34,158 nt of DNA from an uncultured Bacteroidales bacterium (GTDB lineage: Bacteria; Bacteroidota; Bacteroidia; Bacteroidales; Bacteroidaceae), in NCBI GenBank assembly GCA_902779165.1, contig CACZAN010000043.1, positions 1 through 34,158 on the forward strand. Direction: 5' to 3'. This document shows positions 1-7,352 of this stretch, piece by piece. Below the pieces are notes generated by a model. That model saw only the letters and a list, made by a program, of their open reading frames with translations, searched no databases and was not told the DNA's origin. Both the position numbers and the translations under genes were made by a program. The number at the start of each line of letters is the position of its first letter. The first letter of the stretch is position 1.

Positions 1-561
1 GCTGGTGCACCTGTTCTCCGCAGGAAGGCAAACTCATCGTCAAAGTGCAGAAGACCGAGGCACCGGACGACCGTTCAGACGCCATCATCCTCACTGCAAG
101 AGGATATTACGGCGACACGACCAGCAGCCGCATCCTTGTCTATCAGAAAGGAAAGAACGAGGGCGGTGGTGATGATGTAGGCAGTTGGGCAGATACGAGA
201 TGGCAGATGAGTGGTACATTGACTGTCGATGAAGTCTATAACGACTCGTTCGTTGCCGACTTCACCGGAGGAAAGGCCAGCTTCAGCCAAGGAATATTGG
301 GAGAGGTATTTGCCCTTTCCAGATACACAGCTGAGCAGTCGGGGCAAGATCTCATCGTCCGCATTTTCTGCGCCATCTACGACAATCATGGCGGTGTCTA
401 CACCCTCAACATCCAATACACCTTCCATCGCAATGGCAGCACTGTCACCCGGCGTGGAAGCCATCTATGATGCCAACGGCAGAAAACTCAGCAAAATGCA
501 GCGAGGAGTGAATATCATACTGATGAACGATGGTACGAAACGAAAGGTCATTATGAAGTAG
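1..561 (+). CDS. C-terminal part of a secreted BACON-domain protein, probable frameshift
   Basis: The gene enters from the left edge, so its start is not seen. Frame 3 opens with a WCTCSP...GKLIVKV stretch and ends this part with RILVYQKG, the pattern of a BACON domain (a carbohydrate- or mucin-associated beta-sandwich of Bacteroidota surface proteins). A beta-rich stretch of about 90 residues follows. Frame 3 stops at 470 (RRGSHL). Frame 1 from about 440 to 561 encodes VEAIYDANGRKLSKMQRGVN...RKVIMK, a typical C-terminal tail of Prevotella-type exported proteins. The best reading is one protein with a single extra base near 432-445. Whether this is a real mutation, an assembly error or phase variation cannot be told here. 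The role is inferred to be at the cell surface; the substrate is unknown. Confidence 0.6.
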
Positions 562-689
562 ATTATTCCGCTCGGCTTGCCGCTTCGATACGTCGAAGAA
601 TTAATTTACGTCTTAATGACCATTGCGACAGCCATATTCCATTGAGAATGTGGCTGTTGCGTGTTTTCTATAGCGAGGCGTGGTCAATT

Positions 690-808
690 GTCATTTGTCA
701 AAATCGATTTCGGATTCGGTCATTTTTCGCCTAAATAATTATATATTAATAAATTAATACTATATTTAGTGAGTTTGTGACATCCCGAAATCGATTTTGA
801 CAAATGAC
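690..808. repeat. 24-bp perfect inverted repeat with AT-rich 71-nt spacer
   Basis: Arms 690-713 and 785-808 are exact reverse complements (GTCATTTGTCAAAATCG...CGG and its complement). The spacer is very AT-rich. It could be a long hairpin, a small MITE-like insertion or the site of an invertible segment. No recombinase gene is nearby. Confidence 0.8.
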
Positions 809-886
809 CAAATGACCAGATTGGGGGCTTAAAATGCGATATCTATCTGTATGTCAACATATTGTACACCATACGAAATGGTCATT

Positions 887-1035
887 AAAAACGGAGAATT
901 ATTTCAAAAACACTACACACTACACACAATTGTGCTTATCGGCTCATTTTTTCTGCCTGTTTATGGGTAAAAAGAGGAAAATAGTCGGGAAAAGTTGTGT
1001 AGTGTGTAGTGTTTTTGAAAAAATTCTCCGTTTTT
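887..1035. repeat. 40-bp imperfect inverted repeat
   Basis: Arms 887-926 and 996-1035 match in reverse complement apart from one or two positions. The core is CACTACACACTACACA. The 69-nt spacer has no recognisable gene. The structure resembles a MITE or a strong transcript hairpin downstream of the BACON-domain gene. Confidence 0.8.
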
Positions 1036-1192
1036 TGCGAGAAAACGAAGTAGTACTTCGACGGGCGTGGAAGTAGTACTTGGTCGGGCGTGGAAGTATA
1101 GTTGCTTGCCCGACAGACTATACTTCGTTTCAGTTAGGGGGCATAGTCCGCGCGTTAGGACATCTGGGCGGAGACGTATATACGTGATGACG

Positions 1193-1210
1193 TTTATGTA
1201 TATACATAAA
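1193..1210. repeat. 18-bp perfect palindrome
   Basis: TTTATGTATATACATAAA is its own reverse complement. It sits among related GACGTATATACNTGA copies at 1172 and 1216, just before the 22-bp tandem array. Confidence 0.6.
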
Positions 1211-1232
1211 GGCTGAGACGTATATACATGAA

Positions 1233-1335
1233 AGCCGATACGTCTTATTGCAGAAGCCGATACGTCTTATTGCAGAAGCCGATACGTCTTATCACAGGAG
1301 CCGATACGTCTTATTGCAGAAGCCGATACGTCAGT
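1233..1335. repeat. 22-bp tandem repeat, four units plus a partial fifth
   Basis: Units start at 1233, 1255, 1277, 1299 and 1321 with an exact 22-bp period. The shared core is AGCCGATACGTCTTATTGCA, and the unit at 1299 is the most diverged. The last partial unit continues into TACGTCAGTT...GCTGACGTTC, which reappears at the other side of the ATPase gene (2934-2966). The array lies just past the 3' end of the minus-strand ATPase gene. Confidence 0.8.
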
Positions 1336-1392
1336 TCGGAAGGGTGCTGACGTTCTATTAACCATTCTTGGACTTGCACAATTTGGAATACT

Positions 1393-2667
1393 TTAATTCT
1401 TCAGGCAACCAATAGGGATAACATATACTCCATCTTTCCTTTGATAGGCATACTTGCCGACGCCGACAATAACTGCCATAAATGATGGTGCCGGCATTTT
1501 ATCAGTATCTATATTTGCTGCAAGTTCTATCATACTGGCCGCACCAGCATTGATATTTTCTTCTCCTCCCAATTTCACCTCAAGCAGAGCGTAGCTGCCA
1601 TTACGCCGATGAAGAACAGTGTCACATTCAAGACCTTTGCTGTCTCTGTAATGGTAAAGATGACCATCCAATGCCTCAGCGTACACGCGCAGGTCTCGCA
1701 CGGCCATGTCCTCAAAGAACAGTCCGAATGTATCTAAATCGTTAATCAAATCTTTAGGCCCAATTCCTAATGCGGCAATCCCGATACTTGGGTCAACGAA
1801 ATGTCGCGTGTCGCCGGTTCTGATAGCGGCCTTGCTTCGCAGGTTAGGATTCCAGGCGGCAAGGTCTTCAATGACAAAGAGTTTTTTCAGAGCCTTGATG
1901 TAGTCGGCTACGGTGTCTTCGTCCAACGTGCTTGCATCGTTTGCAAGCATATCTTTACGAATGGTTGCGTAGGAAACTTGCTGGGATATATTTCTTGCAT
2001 ACGAACGCAACAGTAACATTGCCCGTTCGGGACTTCTCTTCACTTTGTCCACGCGCTGTATATCTCGCTTTGTAACAGAGTCCACATAATCAAATGCCTG
2101 ATCCAGAGCCACATCTTTAGGAATCAGCGTAGCCCAAGGCCATCCGCCTCGGCAAGTCAGGTAGGCGATGTCATCAATGCTTAGGTCACATTGTTGCACT
2201 TCTGGAGTTTTGCCTTCGAACAAATCCTTCAGACTAATTGTGCCCGACGATTCGCCTGATTCATACAAACTCATAGGACGCATCATGATATGTGCGAATC
2301 GCCCCGTACCACTATGAATGGTCTCATCGGCATCCGGAAGTACGGAAGAACCTGTAAGGATAAACTGAGATGGTTCCCCTCGCTTGTCCACTTCACTGCG
2401 GATGGAATCCCAAATGGGAGGCAGTGCCTGCCATTCGTCAATCAAGCGAGGAGTCGTTCCTTCCAACAGAGACTGGGGACTTATCTCTATCATCTGCGCG
2501 CTTTGCTTCAGCACCGATGCATCCCCAAGGTCAAGCACACTCTTTGCCAGTTGTTTGGCCGTTGTCGTTTTGCCACACCACTTGGGCCCTTCAATGAGAA
2601 CGGCACCTTTTCCGAGAACCTTACGTTCAAGAAGTTTGTCTGCTATTCGTTGTTTGTATTTTACCAT
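1393..2667 (-). CDS. AAA ATPase with C-terminal DUF4143-like domain
   Basis: A 424-residue protein of the common Bacteroidota family of ATP-binding proteins with a C-terminal DUF4143 (PD-(D/E)XK-like) region. Near the N-terminus it has Walker A GPKWCGKTT, Walker B-like PRLIDEWQ and sensor-like FILTGSS. The C-terminal half carries ECDTVLHRRNGSYALLEVKLG, the nuclease-like core motif of DUF4143. The cellular role of the family is unsettled; defence or toxin-like roles have been discussed. An ATG 30 nt further upstream (2697) is in frame, but a TATCTTTG -7 box lies at 2687-2694, so the start at 2667 (MVKYKQR) fits the transcript. The gene stands alone between repeat-rich spacers with related repeats on both sides, which suggests a mobile or accessory origin. 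Confidence 0.85.
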   Translation of the reverse strand: MVKYKQRIADKLLERKVLGKGAVLIEGPKWCGKTTTAKQLAKSVLDLGDASVLKQSAQMIEISPQSLLEGTTPRLIDEWQALPPIWDSIRSEVDKRGEPSQFILTGSSVLPDADETIHSGTGRFAHIMMRPMSLYESGESSGTISLKDLFEGKTPEVQQCDLSIDDIAYLTCRGGWPWATLIPKDVALDQAFDYVDSVTKRDIQRVDKVKRSPERAMLLLRSYARNISQQVSYATIRKDMLANDASTLDEDTVADYIKALKKLFVIEDLAAWNPNLRSKAAIRTGDTRHFVDPSIGIAALGIGPKDLINDLDTFGLFFEDMAVRDLRVYAEALDGHLYHYRDSKGLECDTVLHRRNGSYALLEVKLGGEENINAGAASMIELAANIDTDKMPAPSFMAVIVGVGKYAYQRKDGVYVIPIGCLKN

Positions 2668-2686
2668 TACATTGCTGTTTAGGCCG

Positions 2687-2718
2687 CAAAGATACAACTT
2701 TTATGGAAAACCACCAAA
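2687..2718 (-). promoter_or_regulatory. Bacteroidota-type promoter of the AAA ATPase gene
   Basis: On the minus strand TTTG (2718-2715) is followed after 20 nt by TATCTTTG (2694-2687), which fits the Bacteroidota -33/-7 consensus. It fixes the downstream ATG at 2667 as the likely start. Confidence 0.75.
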
Positions 2719-2732
2719 GAAAATCGAAACTT

Positions 2733-2813
2733 TTCGGTTATTTGAGACTCTTTTGTTCGGTTATTTGTTGGTTTTTTGTTCGGTTATTTGTTGCAAATTC
2801 ATTCGGTGAATCA
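2733..2813. promoter_or_regulatory. Three 12-bp iterons at 23-bp spacing upstream of the ATPase promoter
   Basis: TTCGGTTATTTG occurs exactly at 2733-2744, 2756-2767 and 2779-2790. A half-matching copy (TTCGGTGAATCA) lies at 2802-2813, in the same 23-bp register. The array starts 15 bp upstream of the -33 element on the minus strand, where an activator or repressor array would sit. The binding protein is unknown. Confidence 0.6.
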
Positions 2814-2861
2814 TGGAAAGGATTCTTATAGATTATAGTCTGTTGGTGCAAAAGAAATGGT

Positions 2862-2915
2862 TTGACTTTACCTGAAATAGGTAACAAAGTGTGTACCTAT
2901 TTCAGGTAAAGTCAA
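2862..2915. repeat. 22-bp perfect inverted repeat (hairpin) between the ATPase and GH2 genes
   Basis: Arms 2862-2883 and 2894-2915 are exact reverse complements around a 10-nt loop. The position just past the GH2 stop fits a transcription-ending hairpin for the minus strand, but there is no clean T-run. It could equally protect the mRNA end or be a REP-like repeat. Confidence 0.65.
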
Positions 2916-2941
2916 TACGTCTTACGATGGAGGCCGTTACG

Positions 2942-5515
2942 TCAGTTTTGGATGCTGCTGACGTTCACTTCCAGCTCTGCTGACTGAAGCAGGGGGGAGG
3001 TGAAGCGGAGGCGGACGGTGGTGGAGGAGTCGTCGCCTGAGGGCTGTTCGGCACCAAAGGCTGAGGCGGGGAAGAACTGTCCACCGGGTGCAGCCTGCCG
3101 GCCTGGGGTGAGGTAGGCGAGGAGACGACCGCCGTGGGCACGCAGATGGCGTGTGGAGCGGAGGCTGGTGTCGCGTGCGTTGCCATTCTCGAGGCCGAGG
3201 ATGCGGGCGGGACCTTGCACCATGCAGCTGATGTCGTTGTCGGCGAGGGGTACGAGGTTGCCGTCTTCGTCAATGACTTCGATGTTGACGTGGGCCACTT
3301 CATCCGGTCGCGAGAGGGTGGCTTTGTCAATGGTGGCGCGCAGGGCGTAGGGTCGGCCGCAGGTGGTGATGGTGGAGGTGGCTCCGTTGTCGGCTGTGCA
3401 ACTGAGCGTACCTGCCTGGTAGTTCACGTCCCAATAGAGGATGCCGGTGGCTTCGTCGCGTGTAGCCTCTCCGCCGACGGGTTGGCCGTTGAGCAAGAGC
3501 TGGGCCGAGGTGCCATTGGTGTAGCAGACGACACGTACTGACTGCCCTTCGTCGTAGTTCCAGAGGGCGGGGGCGTAGGACGATACGAACTGACGTTGCT
3601 GTCTGCCGCCCCGACGTCCATTGCGTCCTCCGAAGCCGTTGGGTGTGGTGCCGATGTAGCATACGGGCGTTTCGCTCCAGAGCGAAGCGCGGTAGTATCC
3701 GTTGGGTTTGATGTTGCCTGCGAGGTCGAGGAGTCCGGCCTCCGAGCCGCGTGCGGGCCAGGCTCCGCTCTCGCCCAGATAGTCGATGCCTGTCCAGAGG
3801 AACTGTCCGAAGATGTGCTCGTTGTCGCGCACGGCCTTCCATGCGGCGAGGTCGTGACGGTTCTCGCTGCCGTAGATGACGCGCCTGGGATAGCGCTGGT
3901 GGTCTTCCTGATAGCGGCTCTCGGTATAGTTGTAGCCCACGACATCTACGGCCTCGGGATAGGCGGTCTGGTTGCTCATGACGACTCCGGCGAGGGCTCC
4001 GGTGACGGCGCGTGAATCATCGATCTCACGGACAATCCTTGAGAGTCGCTGGGCAATGATGCCGATGCGTTCGGCATTGGGCTGTCCGGGCTTGTAGCCG
4101 CCGTACATGGGTTGTGTGAAGTCGGCTGTGCCGCCATCGAGGATGGGATGTGTGTAGGGGTCATTGGGATAATCGACTTCGTTGCCGATGCTCCAGAGGA
4201 AGATGCTGGGGTGGCAGCGGTCGCGACGCACCATGTCGGCCACATCGCGATCTATCCATTCCTCGAAGTAGTCGTATGTGCCCTCGAAGCCGGGTGTGCC
4301 CTGGTTCCAGCCTTTCAGCCACTTGCGCTTGGGGAATTCCCATTCGTCGCTGGCTTCGTCCATGACCAGGAGTCCGAGCGAGTCGCAGAGGGAGTAGAAG
4401 GCGGGCAAGTGGGGATTGTGGCTCATGCGGATGGCGTTGACGCCCAGGGCTTTCAGGGTCTGCAGACGGCGCTTCCATACATCGGCGGGAACGGCAGTGC
4501 CGAGGGTGCCGGCATCATCGTGGATGCATACGCCCTTGACCTTCATCCACTGGCCGTTGAGGGCAAAGCCTTTGTCGGGCGAGAACTCCAGTGTGCGCAG
4601 TCCCATAGGCACTTCGGAGCGGTCGATTTCCTGTCCGCCCGCGAGCAGGCGTGCGCGTACCTTATATAAATAGGGTGTGGAGAGAGTCCAGAGGTGGGGG
4701 GAGGGGATGGTTAAAGAGCAGACCCACCCTCCGCCCTCCCTGTTAGGGAGGGAACTGTTACTTTTTCTGCTTGCCACAACATTACCAGTGGTATCAAGAA
4801 TATCGATTTGAACGCTTCTTGAGGATGTCTTGTCTTGAGAGGTGACCACTCCCTCCCTCACAGGGAGGGTGAGGGATGGGTCTTCTACCTTTACCTCCAC
4901 CACTGCCTTTTTGTCGTTCAGGCTCTTGACTTTCCACGAGGTGCCCCAGAGGTCGAAATGGGTGGCGGGGGCACTCACGAGCCAGACGGGACGATAGATG
5001 CCGGAACCCGTGTACCAGCGTGAGTCGTTCTGGCGGGAGTGGTCCACGCGCACGGACAGCACATTGTCCTCGCCCGCACGCAGATGGGGCGTGAGCTCAT
5101 AGAGGAACGAGGCAAAGCCGCTGGGACGATAGCCGAGCAACTGGCCGTTGAGGTACACGCTGGAGCGGTTGTAGACGCCCTCGAAATAGATGTAGAGGCG
5201 ACGACCGTCGGCGAGATCGCCGCTGCTCACGGTCAAGTGGCGACGGTACCATCCGATGCCGCCTGGCAGGTAACCCTGACACGAGCCGCAGTCGGGAGAC
5301 ATGGGCTGGGTGACACCCCAGTCGTGGGGCAGACGAACGTGTTGCCAGCGGCTGTCGTTGTAGGTGGTGCTGACGGCAGAGGAATCATCGGCGAGTTGAA
5401 AGAGCCAGCCGTCATTCAGGAGGCGTGCATCGCCAAAGCCAGTGGGGGATTGGGCTGCGACCAAGCCGCAACCAACACTGATGGCGAGAAGGAGGAAGAG
5501 GGTTCGGGTTTTCAT
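2942..5515 (-). CDS. Secreted glycoside hydrolase family 2 enzyme (beta-galactosidase-like)
   Basis: An 857-residue GH2 enzyme. It begins with a signal peptide (MKTRTLFLLLAISVGCGLVAA), then a jelly-roll sugar-binding domain (GIGWYRRHL, RPSGFASFLYEL), an Ig-like domain, the TIM barrel from about residue 310, and C-terminal beta domains. The acid/base Glu lies in WSIGNEVDYP and the nucleophile Glu probably in VIYGSENRHD. These features place it among exported Bacteroidota GH2 enzymes that trim beta-linked residues, often galactosides, from polysaccharides. The exact substrate is not visible. Two palindromic elements in opposite orientation (4721-4757 and 4849-4882) are read in frame as SLPNREGGGW and SLTLPVREG in the Ig-like region. 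The gene follows trxB on the same strand across a strong inverted repeat, so it may be transcribed separately. No SusC/SusD pair is in the window. Confidence 0.9.
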   Translation of the reverse strand: MKTRTLFLLLAISVGCGLVAAQSPTGFGDARLLNDGWLFQLADDSSAVSTTYNDSRWQHVRLPHDWGVTQPMSPDCGSCQGYLPGGIGWYRRHLTVSSGDLADGRRLYIYFEGVYNRSSVYLNGQLLGYRPSGFASFLYELTPHLRAGEDNVLSVRVDHSRQNDSRWYTGSGIYRPVWLVSAPATHFDLWGTSWKVKSLNDKKAVVEVKVEDPSLTLPVREGVVTSQDKTSSRSVQIDILDTTGNVVASRKSNSSLPNREGGGWVCSLTIPSPHLWTLSTPYLYKVRARLLAGGQEIDRSEVPMGLRTLEFSPDKGFALNGQWMKVKGVCIHDDAGTLGTAVPADVWKRRLQTLKALGVNAIRMSHNPHLPAFYSLCDSLGLLVMDEASDEWEFPKRKWLKGWNQGTPGFEGTYDYFEEWIDRDVADMVRRDRCHPSIFLWSIGNEVDYPNDPYTHPILDGGTADFTQPMYGGYKPGQPNAERIGIIAQRLSRIVREIDDSRAVTGALAGVVMSNQTAYPEAVDVVGYNYTESRYQEDHQRYPRRVIYGSENRHDLAAWKAVRDNEHIFGQFLWTGIDYLGESGAWPARGSEAGLLDLAGNIKPNGYYRASLWSETPVCYIGTTPNGFGGRNGRRGGRQQRQFVSSYAPALWNYDEGQSVRVVCYTNGTSAQLLLNGQPVGGEATRDEATGILYWDVNYQAGTLSCTADNGATSTITTCGRPYALRATIDKATLSRPDEVAHVNIEVIDEDGNLVPLADNDISCMVQGPARILGLENGNARDTSLRSTRHLRAHGGRLLAYLTPGRQAAPGGQFFPASAFGAEQPSGDDSSTTVRLRFTSPLLQSAELEVNVSSIQN
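4721..4882. repeat. Pair of inverted palindromic elements inside the GH2 coding region
   Basis: Each copy has an 8-bp stem: CCCTCCCT (4734-4741)/AGGGAGGG (4745-4752), and the same stem at 4852-4859/4863-4870. Flanks match only after reverse complementing one copy (AGACCCA then YCCCTC), so the two copies are inverted about 100 bp apart. Both orientations are stop-free in the GH2 frame and give the LPVREG/LPNREG peptides. Confidence 0.8.
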
Positions 5516-5552
5516 AAGAGGGGTGTTTGTGGTTGAGGGGTTTTATGGGATG

Positions 5553-5628
5553 AATGGGCTTAATGGGCATTATGGGCTTAATGGGTATTATGGAACCTAT
5601 AAAGCCCATAATGCCCATTAAGCCCATT
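5553..5628. terminator. 27-bp perfect inverted repeat just downstream of trxB
   Basis: Arms 5553-5579 and 5602-5628 are exact reverse complements made of AATGGGCTT and AATGGGCATT units, with a 22-nt loop that holds another such unit. It starts 2 nt after the trxB stop codon, so it probably ends or processes the trxB transcript before the GH2 gene. There is no obvious U-tract. Confidence 0.55.
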
Positions 5629-5630
5629 AA

Positions 5631-6563
5631 TTACAATGCAGCGAGATAGCGCTCTGCTTCGATGGCGGCCTTGGCGCCAGAACCGGCAGCCACGACAGCC
5701 TGGCGGTAGTGGGGATCTGCCACATCGCCGGCAGCAAAGACACCAGGGATGCCGGTGCGCGGAGAGTCGCCTTCGGTGAGGATATAACCCACCTCATCGG
5801 TCTTCACCCACGGGAGGAAGATGTCGCTGTTAGGTTTGTGGCCGATGGCAAGGAAAAAGCCATCGATGGGCAGGTCATAACGACGCTCATCGGCTTCGCC
5901 TTTGCGGTAGACGACATGGGCACCTTCGACACCGTTCTCGCCGTAGAGGCCGAGGGTGTTGTGCTCGAAGAGGACTTCGATCTTCGGGTTGTTTAAGACG
6001 CGGTCCTGCATGATCTGCGTGGCGCGAAGGTAGGGCTTGCGGACGATGAGATATACCTTCGAGGCCAGACCTGCGAGGTAGCTGGCTTCTTCACAGGCGG
6101 TGTCGCCTCCGCCCACCACAGCTACGGTCTTCTTGCGGTAGAAGAAACCGTCGCAGGTGGCACACGCCGAGACTCCCTGACCGCGGTATTTCTCTTCGTC
6201 GCTGAGGCCCAGGTACTTGGCGCTGGCACCCGTACAGATGATGATGCTGTCGGCCGTGACCTCGGTGTCGTCGTCGAACCATACGTGGTAGGGGCGCTGT
6301 GAGAGGTCGGTCTTCACGGCGCTGGCAGAACGGAACTCACAGCCGAAGCGCTCGGCCTGACTGCGCAGGTTGTCCATCAGCTCGTTGGCATCGATTCCTT
6401 CGGGGAAGCCGGGGAAGTTCTCCACTTCGGTGGTGGTGGTCAGCTGGCCGCCGGGTTGCAGGCCTTCGTAGAGTACGGGGCTGAGGTTGGAGCGGCCGGC
6501 ATAGATGGCGGCAGTGTAGCCGGCAGGGCCGCTTCCGATGATGAGGAGGGGGAGGTGTTGCAT
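5631..6563 (-). CDS. trxB: Thioredoxin-disulfide reductase
   Basis: A 310-residue flavoprotein that passes electrons from NADPH through FAD to thioredoxin in the cytoplasm. The FAD motif GSGPAG is at residues 10-15, the redox-active CATC at 134-137 and the NADPH motif GGGDTACEEA at 151-160; a C-terminal GVFAAGDV completes the FAD site. Length and order are those of ordinary low-molecular-weight bacterial TrxB. It lies 62 nt past the lolA stop on the same strand, so the two may be cotranscribed. The spacer is an AT-rich ATTGAAA repeat tract. Confidence 0.96.
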   Translation of the reverse strand: MQHLPLLIIGSGPAGYTAAIYAGRSNLSPVLYEGLQPGGQLTTTTEVENFPGFPEGIDANELMDNLRSQAERFGCEFRSASAVKTDLSQRPYHVWFDDDTEVTADSIIICTGASAKYLGLSDEEKYRGQGVSACATCDGFFYRKKTVAVVGGGDTACEEASYLAGLASKVYLIVRKPYLRATQIMQDRVLNNPKIEVLFEHNTLGLYGENGVEGAHVVYRKGEADERRYDLPIDGFFLAIGHKPNSDIFLPWVKTDEVGYILTEGDSPRTGIPGVFAAGDVADPHYRQAVVAAGSGAKAAIEAERYLAAL

Positions 6564-6625
6564 ATTGAAACGTTGAAATATTGAAATGTTGAAAAATTGA
6601 GAATTGAAAGATTGAAAGTTTATCC
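6564..6625. repeat. AT-rich TTGAAATATTGAAA tract between lolA and trxB
   Basis: Almost the entire spacer consists of ATTGAAA and TTGAGAATTGA units. The same family of tracts recurs at 13925-14012, 22822-22862, 23111-23147, 26231-26269 and 27571-27605, always at gene ends or just before a start. Confidence 0.7.
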
Positions 6626-7252
6626 TTACCTCAGGTCGATGACTTCTACATCAGGATAATCCTTGTTAGGGAAGGTGAAGTCGGCATCGCTGGCAGGTTG
6701 GTTTACTTGGAAGGAAAGGATGCTCAGACGCACCCAGTTGCCGTTCTGTCGCGCACGGATGCACAAGGGATTGTAGGTGGACTGCTCCACATCGACCAAG
6801 ATATCAGAGAAGGAGGCCTTCTTGCTCTTGGCTCTGAGGCGCACTTCGTAGGTGGGCTTGCCGCGTAGGGTGCTCGTGCGGAGGCTGTAGTTGTAGCCTT
6901 TCTTGTACAGGTGGATGAAGGTCGAGGGGTTCATGCCTACGAGTTCATCGTCGGTGGGTTCGGAGATGTTGACTTCACCGGAACCGGGCATCATGGACCA
7001 GAGGGTCTTGCCGTCGAACCAAGAGATGATGTCGGAGGTCTGCATGTGGAACTTACGCCCGCTGACGAGCATCGTTCCGGAGGCTTCGCTCTCAGGAGTG
7101 GTGCCGCGGAACTGGGTGGCTTTGAACTGCGAACGGATGCAGCCGGACTGTGTCATACGGGCGGCTGTGGCATCGAGGACGGAGCGGGCACTCTGGGCTT
7201 GTGCCATCATGCATGCGAGGAAAAAAGTAAGGAGAAATGCGATTCTTTTCAT
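6626..7252 (-). CDS. lolA: LolA-like outer-membrane lipoprotein carrier
   Basis: A 208-residue periplasmic protein. The N-terminus MKRIAFLLTFFLACMMAQAQ is a signal peptide, and the rest fits the LolA fold, with SGTMLVSGRKFHMQTSD, SWFDGKTLW and FTFPNKDYPDVEVIDLR as typical landmarks. LolA accepts lipoproteins from LolCDE and carries them to the outer membrane. The open frame extends 8 codons upstream, but the -7 box TATCTTTG at 7274-7281 covers that part, so the start at 7252 is preferred. Position between ftsK and trxB is a familiar Bacteroidales arrangement. Confidence 0.85.
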   Translation of the reverse strand: MKRIAFLLTFFLACMMAQAQSARSVLDATAARMTQSGCIRSQFKATQFRGTTPESEASGTMLVSGRKFHMQTSDIISWFDGKTLWSMMPGSGEVNISEPTDDELVGMNPSTFIHLYKKGYNYSLRTSTLRGKPTYEVRLRAKSKKASFSDILVDVEQSTYNPLCIRARQNGNWVRLSILSFQVNQPASDADFTFPNKDYPDVEVIDLR

Positions 7253-7273
7253 TGTTTCGTGCGATTTTTGGCA

Positions 7274-7312
7274 CAAAGATAACCCATAACAGCGAAAGTG
7301 CCGTTATGGGTT
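7274..7312 (-). promoter_or_regulatory. lolA promoter merged with an upstream hairpin
   Basis: The -7 box TATCTTTG lies at 7281-7274 on the minus strand. Immediately upstream a 10-bp inverted repeat (7281-7290/7303-7312, AACCCATAAC and complement) forms a hairpin that fits the end of the ftsK transcript. Hairpin and -7 box share one base, so terminator and promoter are fused. No clear -33 element is seen. Confidence 0.5.
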
Positions 7313-7352
7313 CATTGTTTTTTTGAAGGAAAGGGCTTCTTTTTAAAGTTTT

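Larger units (their letters stand above)
562..1392. other. Gene-poor region built of inverted, palindromic and tandem repeats
   Basis: No convincing gene lies here. From left to right it holds a 24-bp inverted repeat (690-713/785-808), a 40-bp inverted repeat with one or two mismatches (887-926/996-1035), two copies of a GGGCGTGGAAGTA motif near 1057 and 1085, a 10-bp hairpin (1093-1102/1117-1126), an 18-bp perfect palindrome (1193-1210) and a 22-bp tandem array (1233-1335). It lies between the 3' ends of two convergent genes. The 80-codon open frame at 834-1076 spans the 40-bp inverted repeat and is probably chance. Confidence 0.75.

Noticed and set aside
834-1076. 80-codon plus-strand open frame
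   Set aside because: It spans the 40-bp inverted repeat, has no family features and no promoter; it is explained by the repeat.
1233-1335. Possible CRISPR array
   Set aside because: The 22-bp units are contiguous with no unique spacers and there are no cas genes; it is a plain tandem repeat.
2862-2915. Firm call as an intrinsic terminator
   Set aside because: The hairpin is perfect but no T-run follows on either strand, so it is listed as a repeat.
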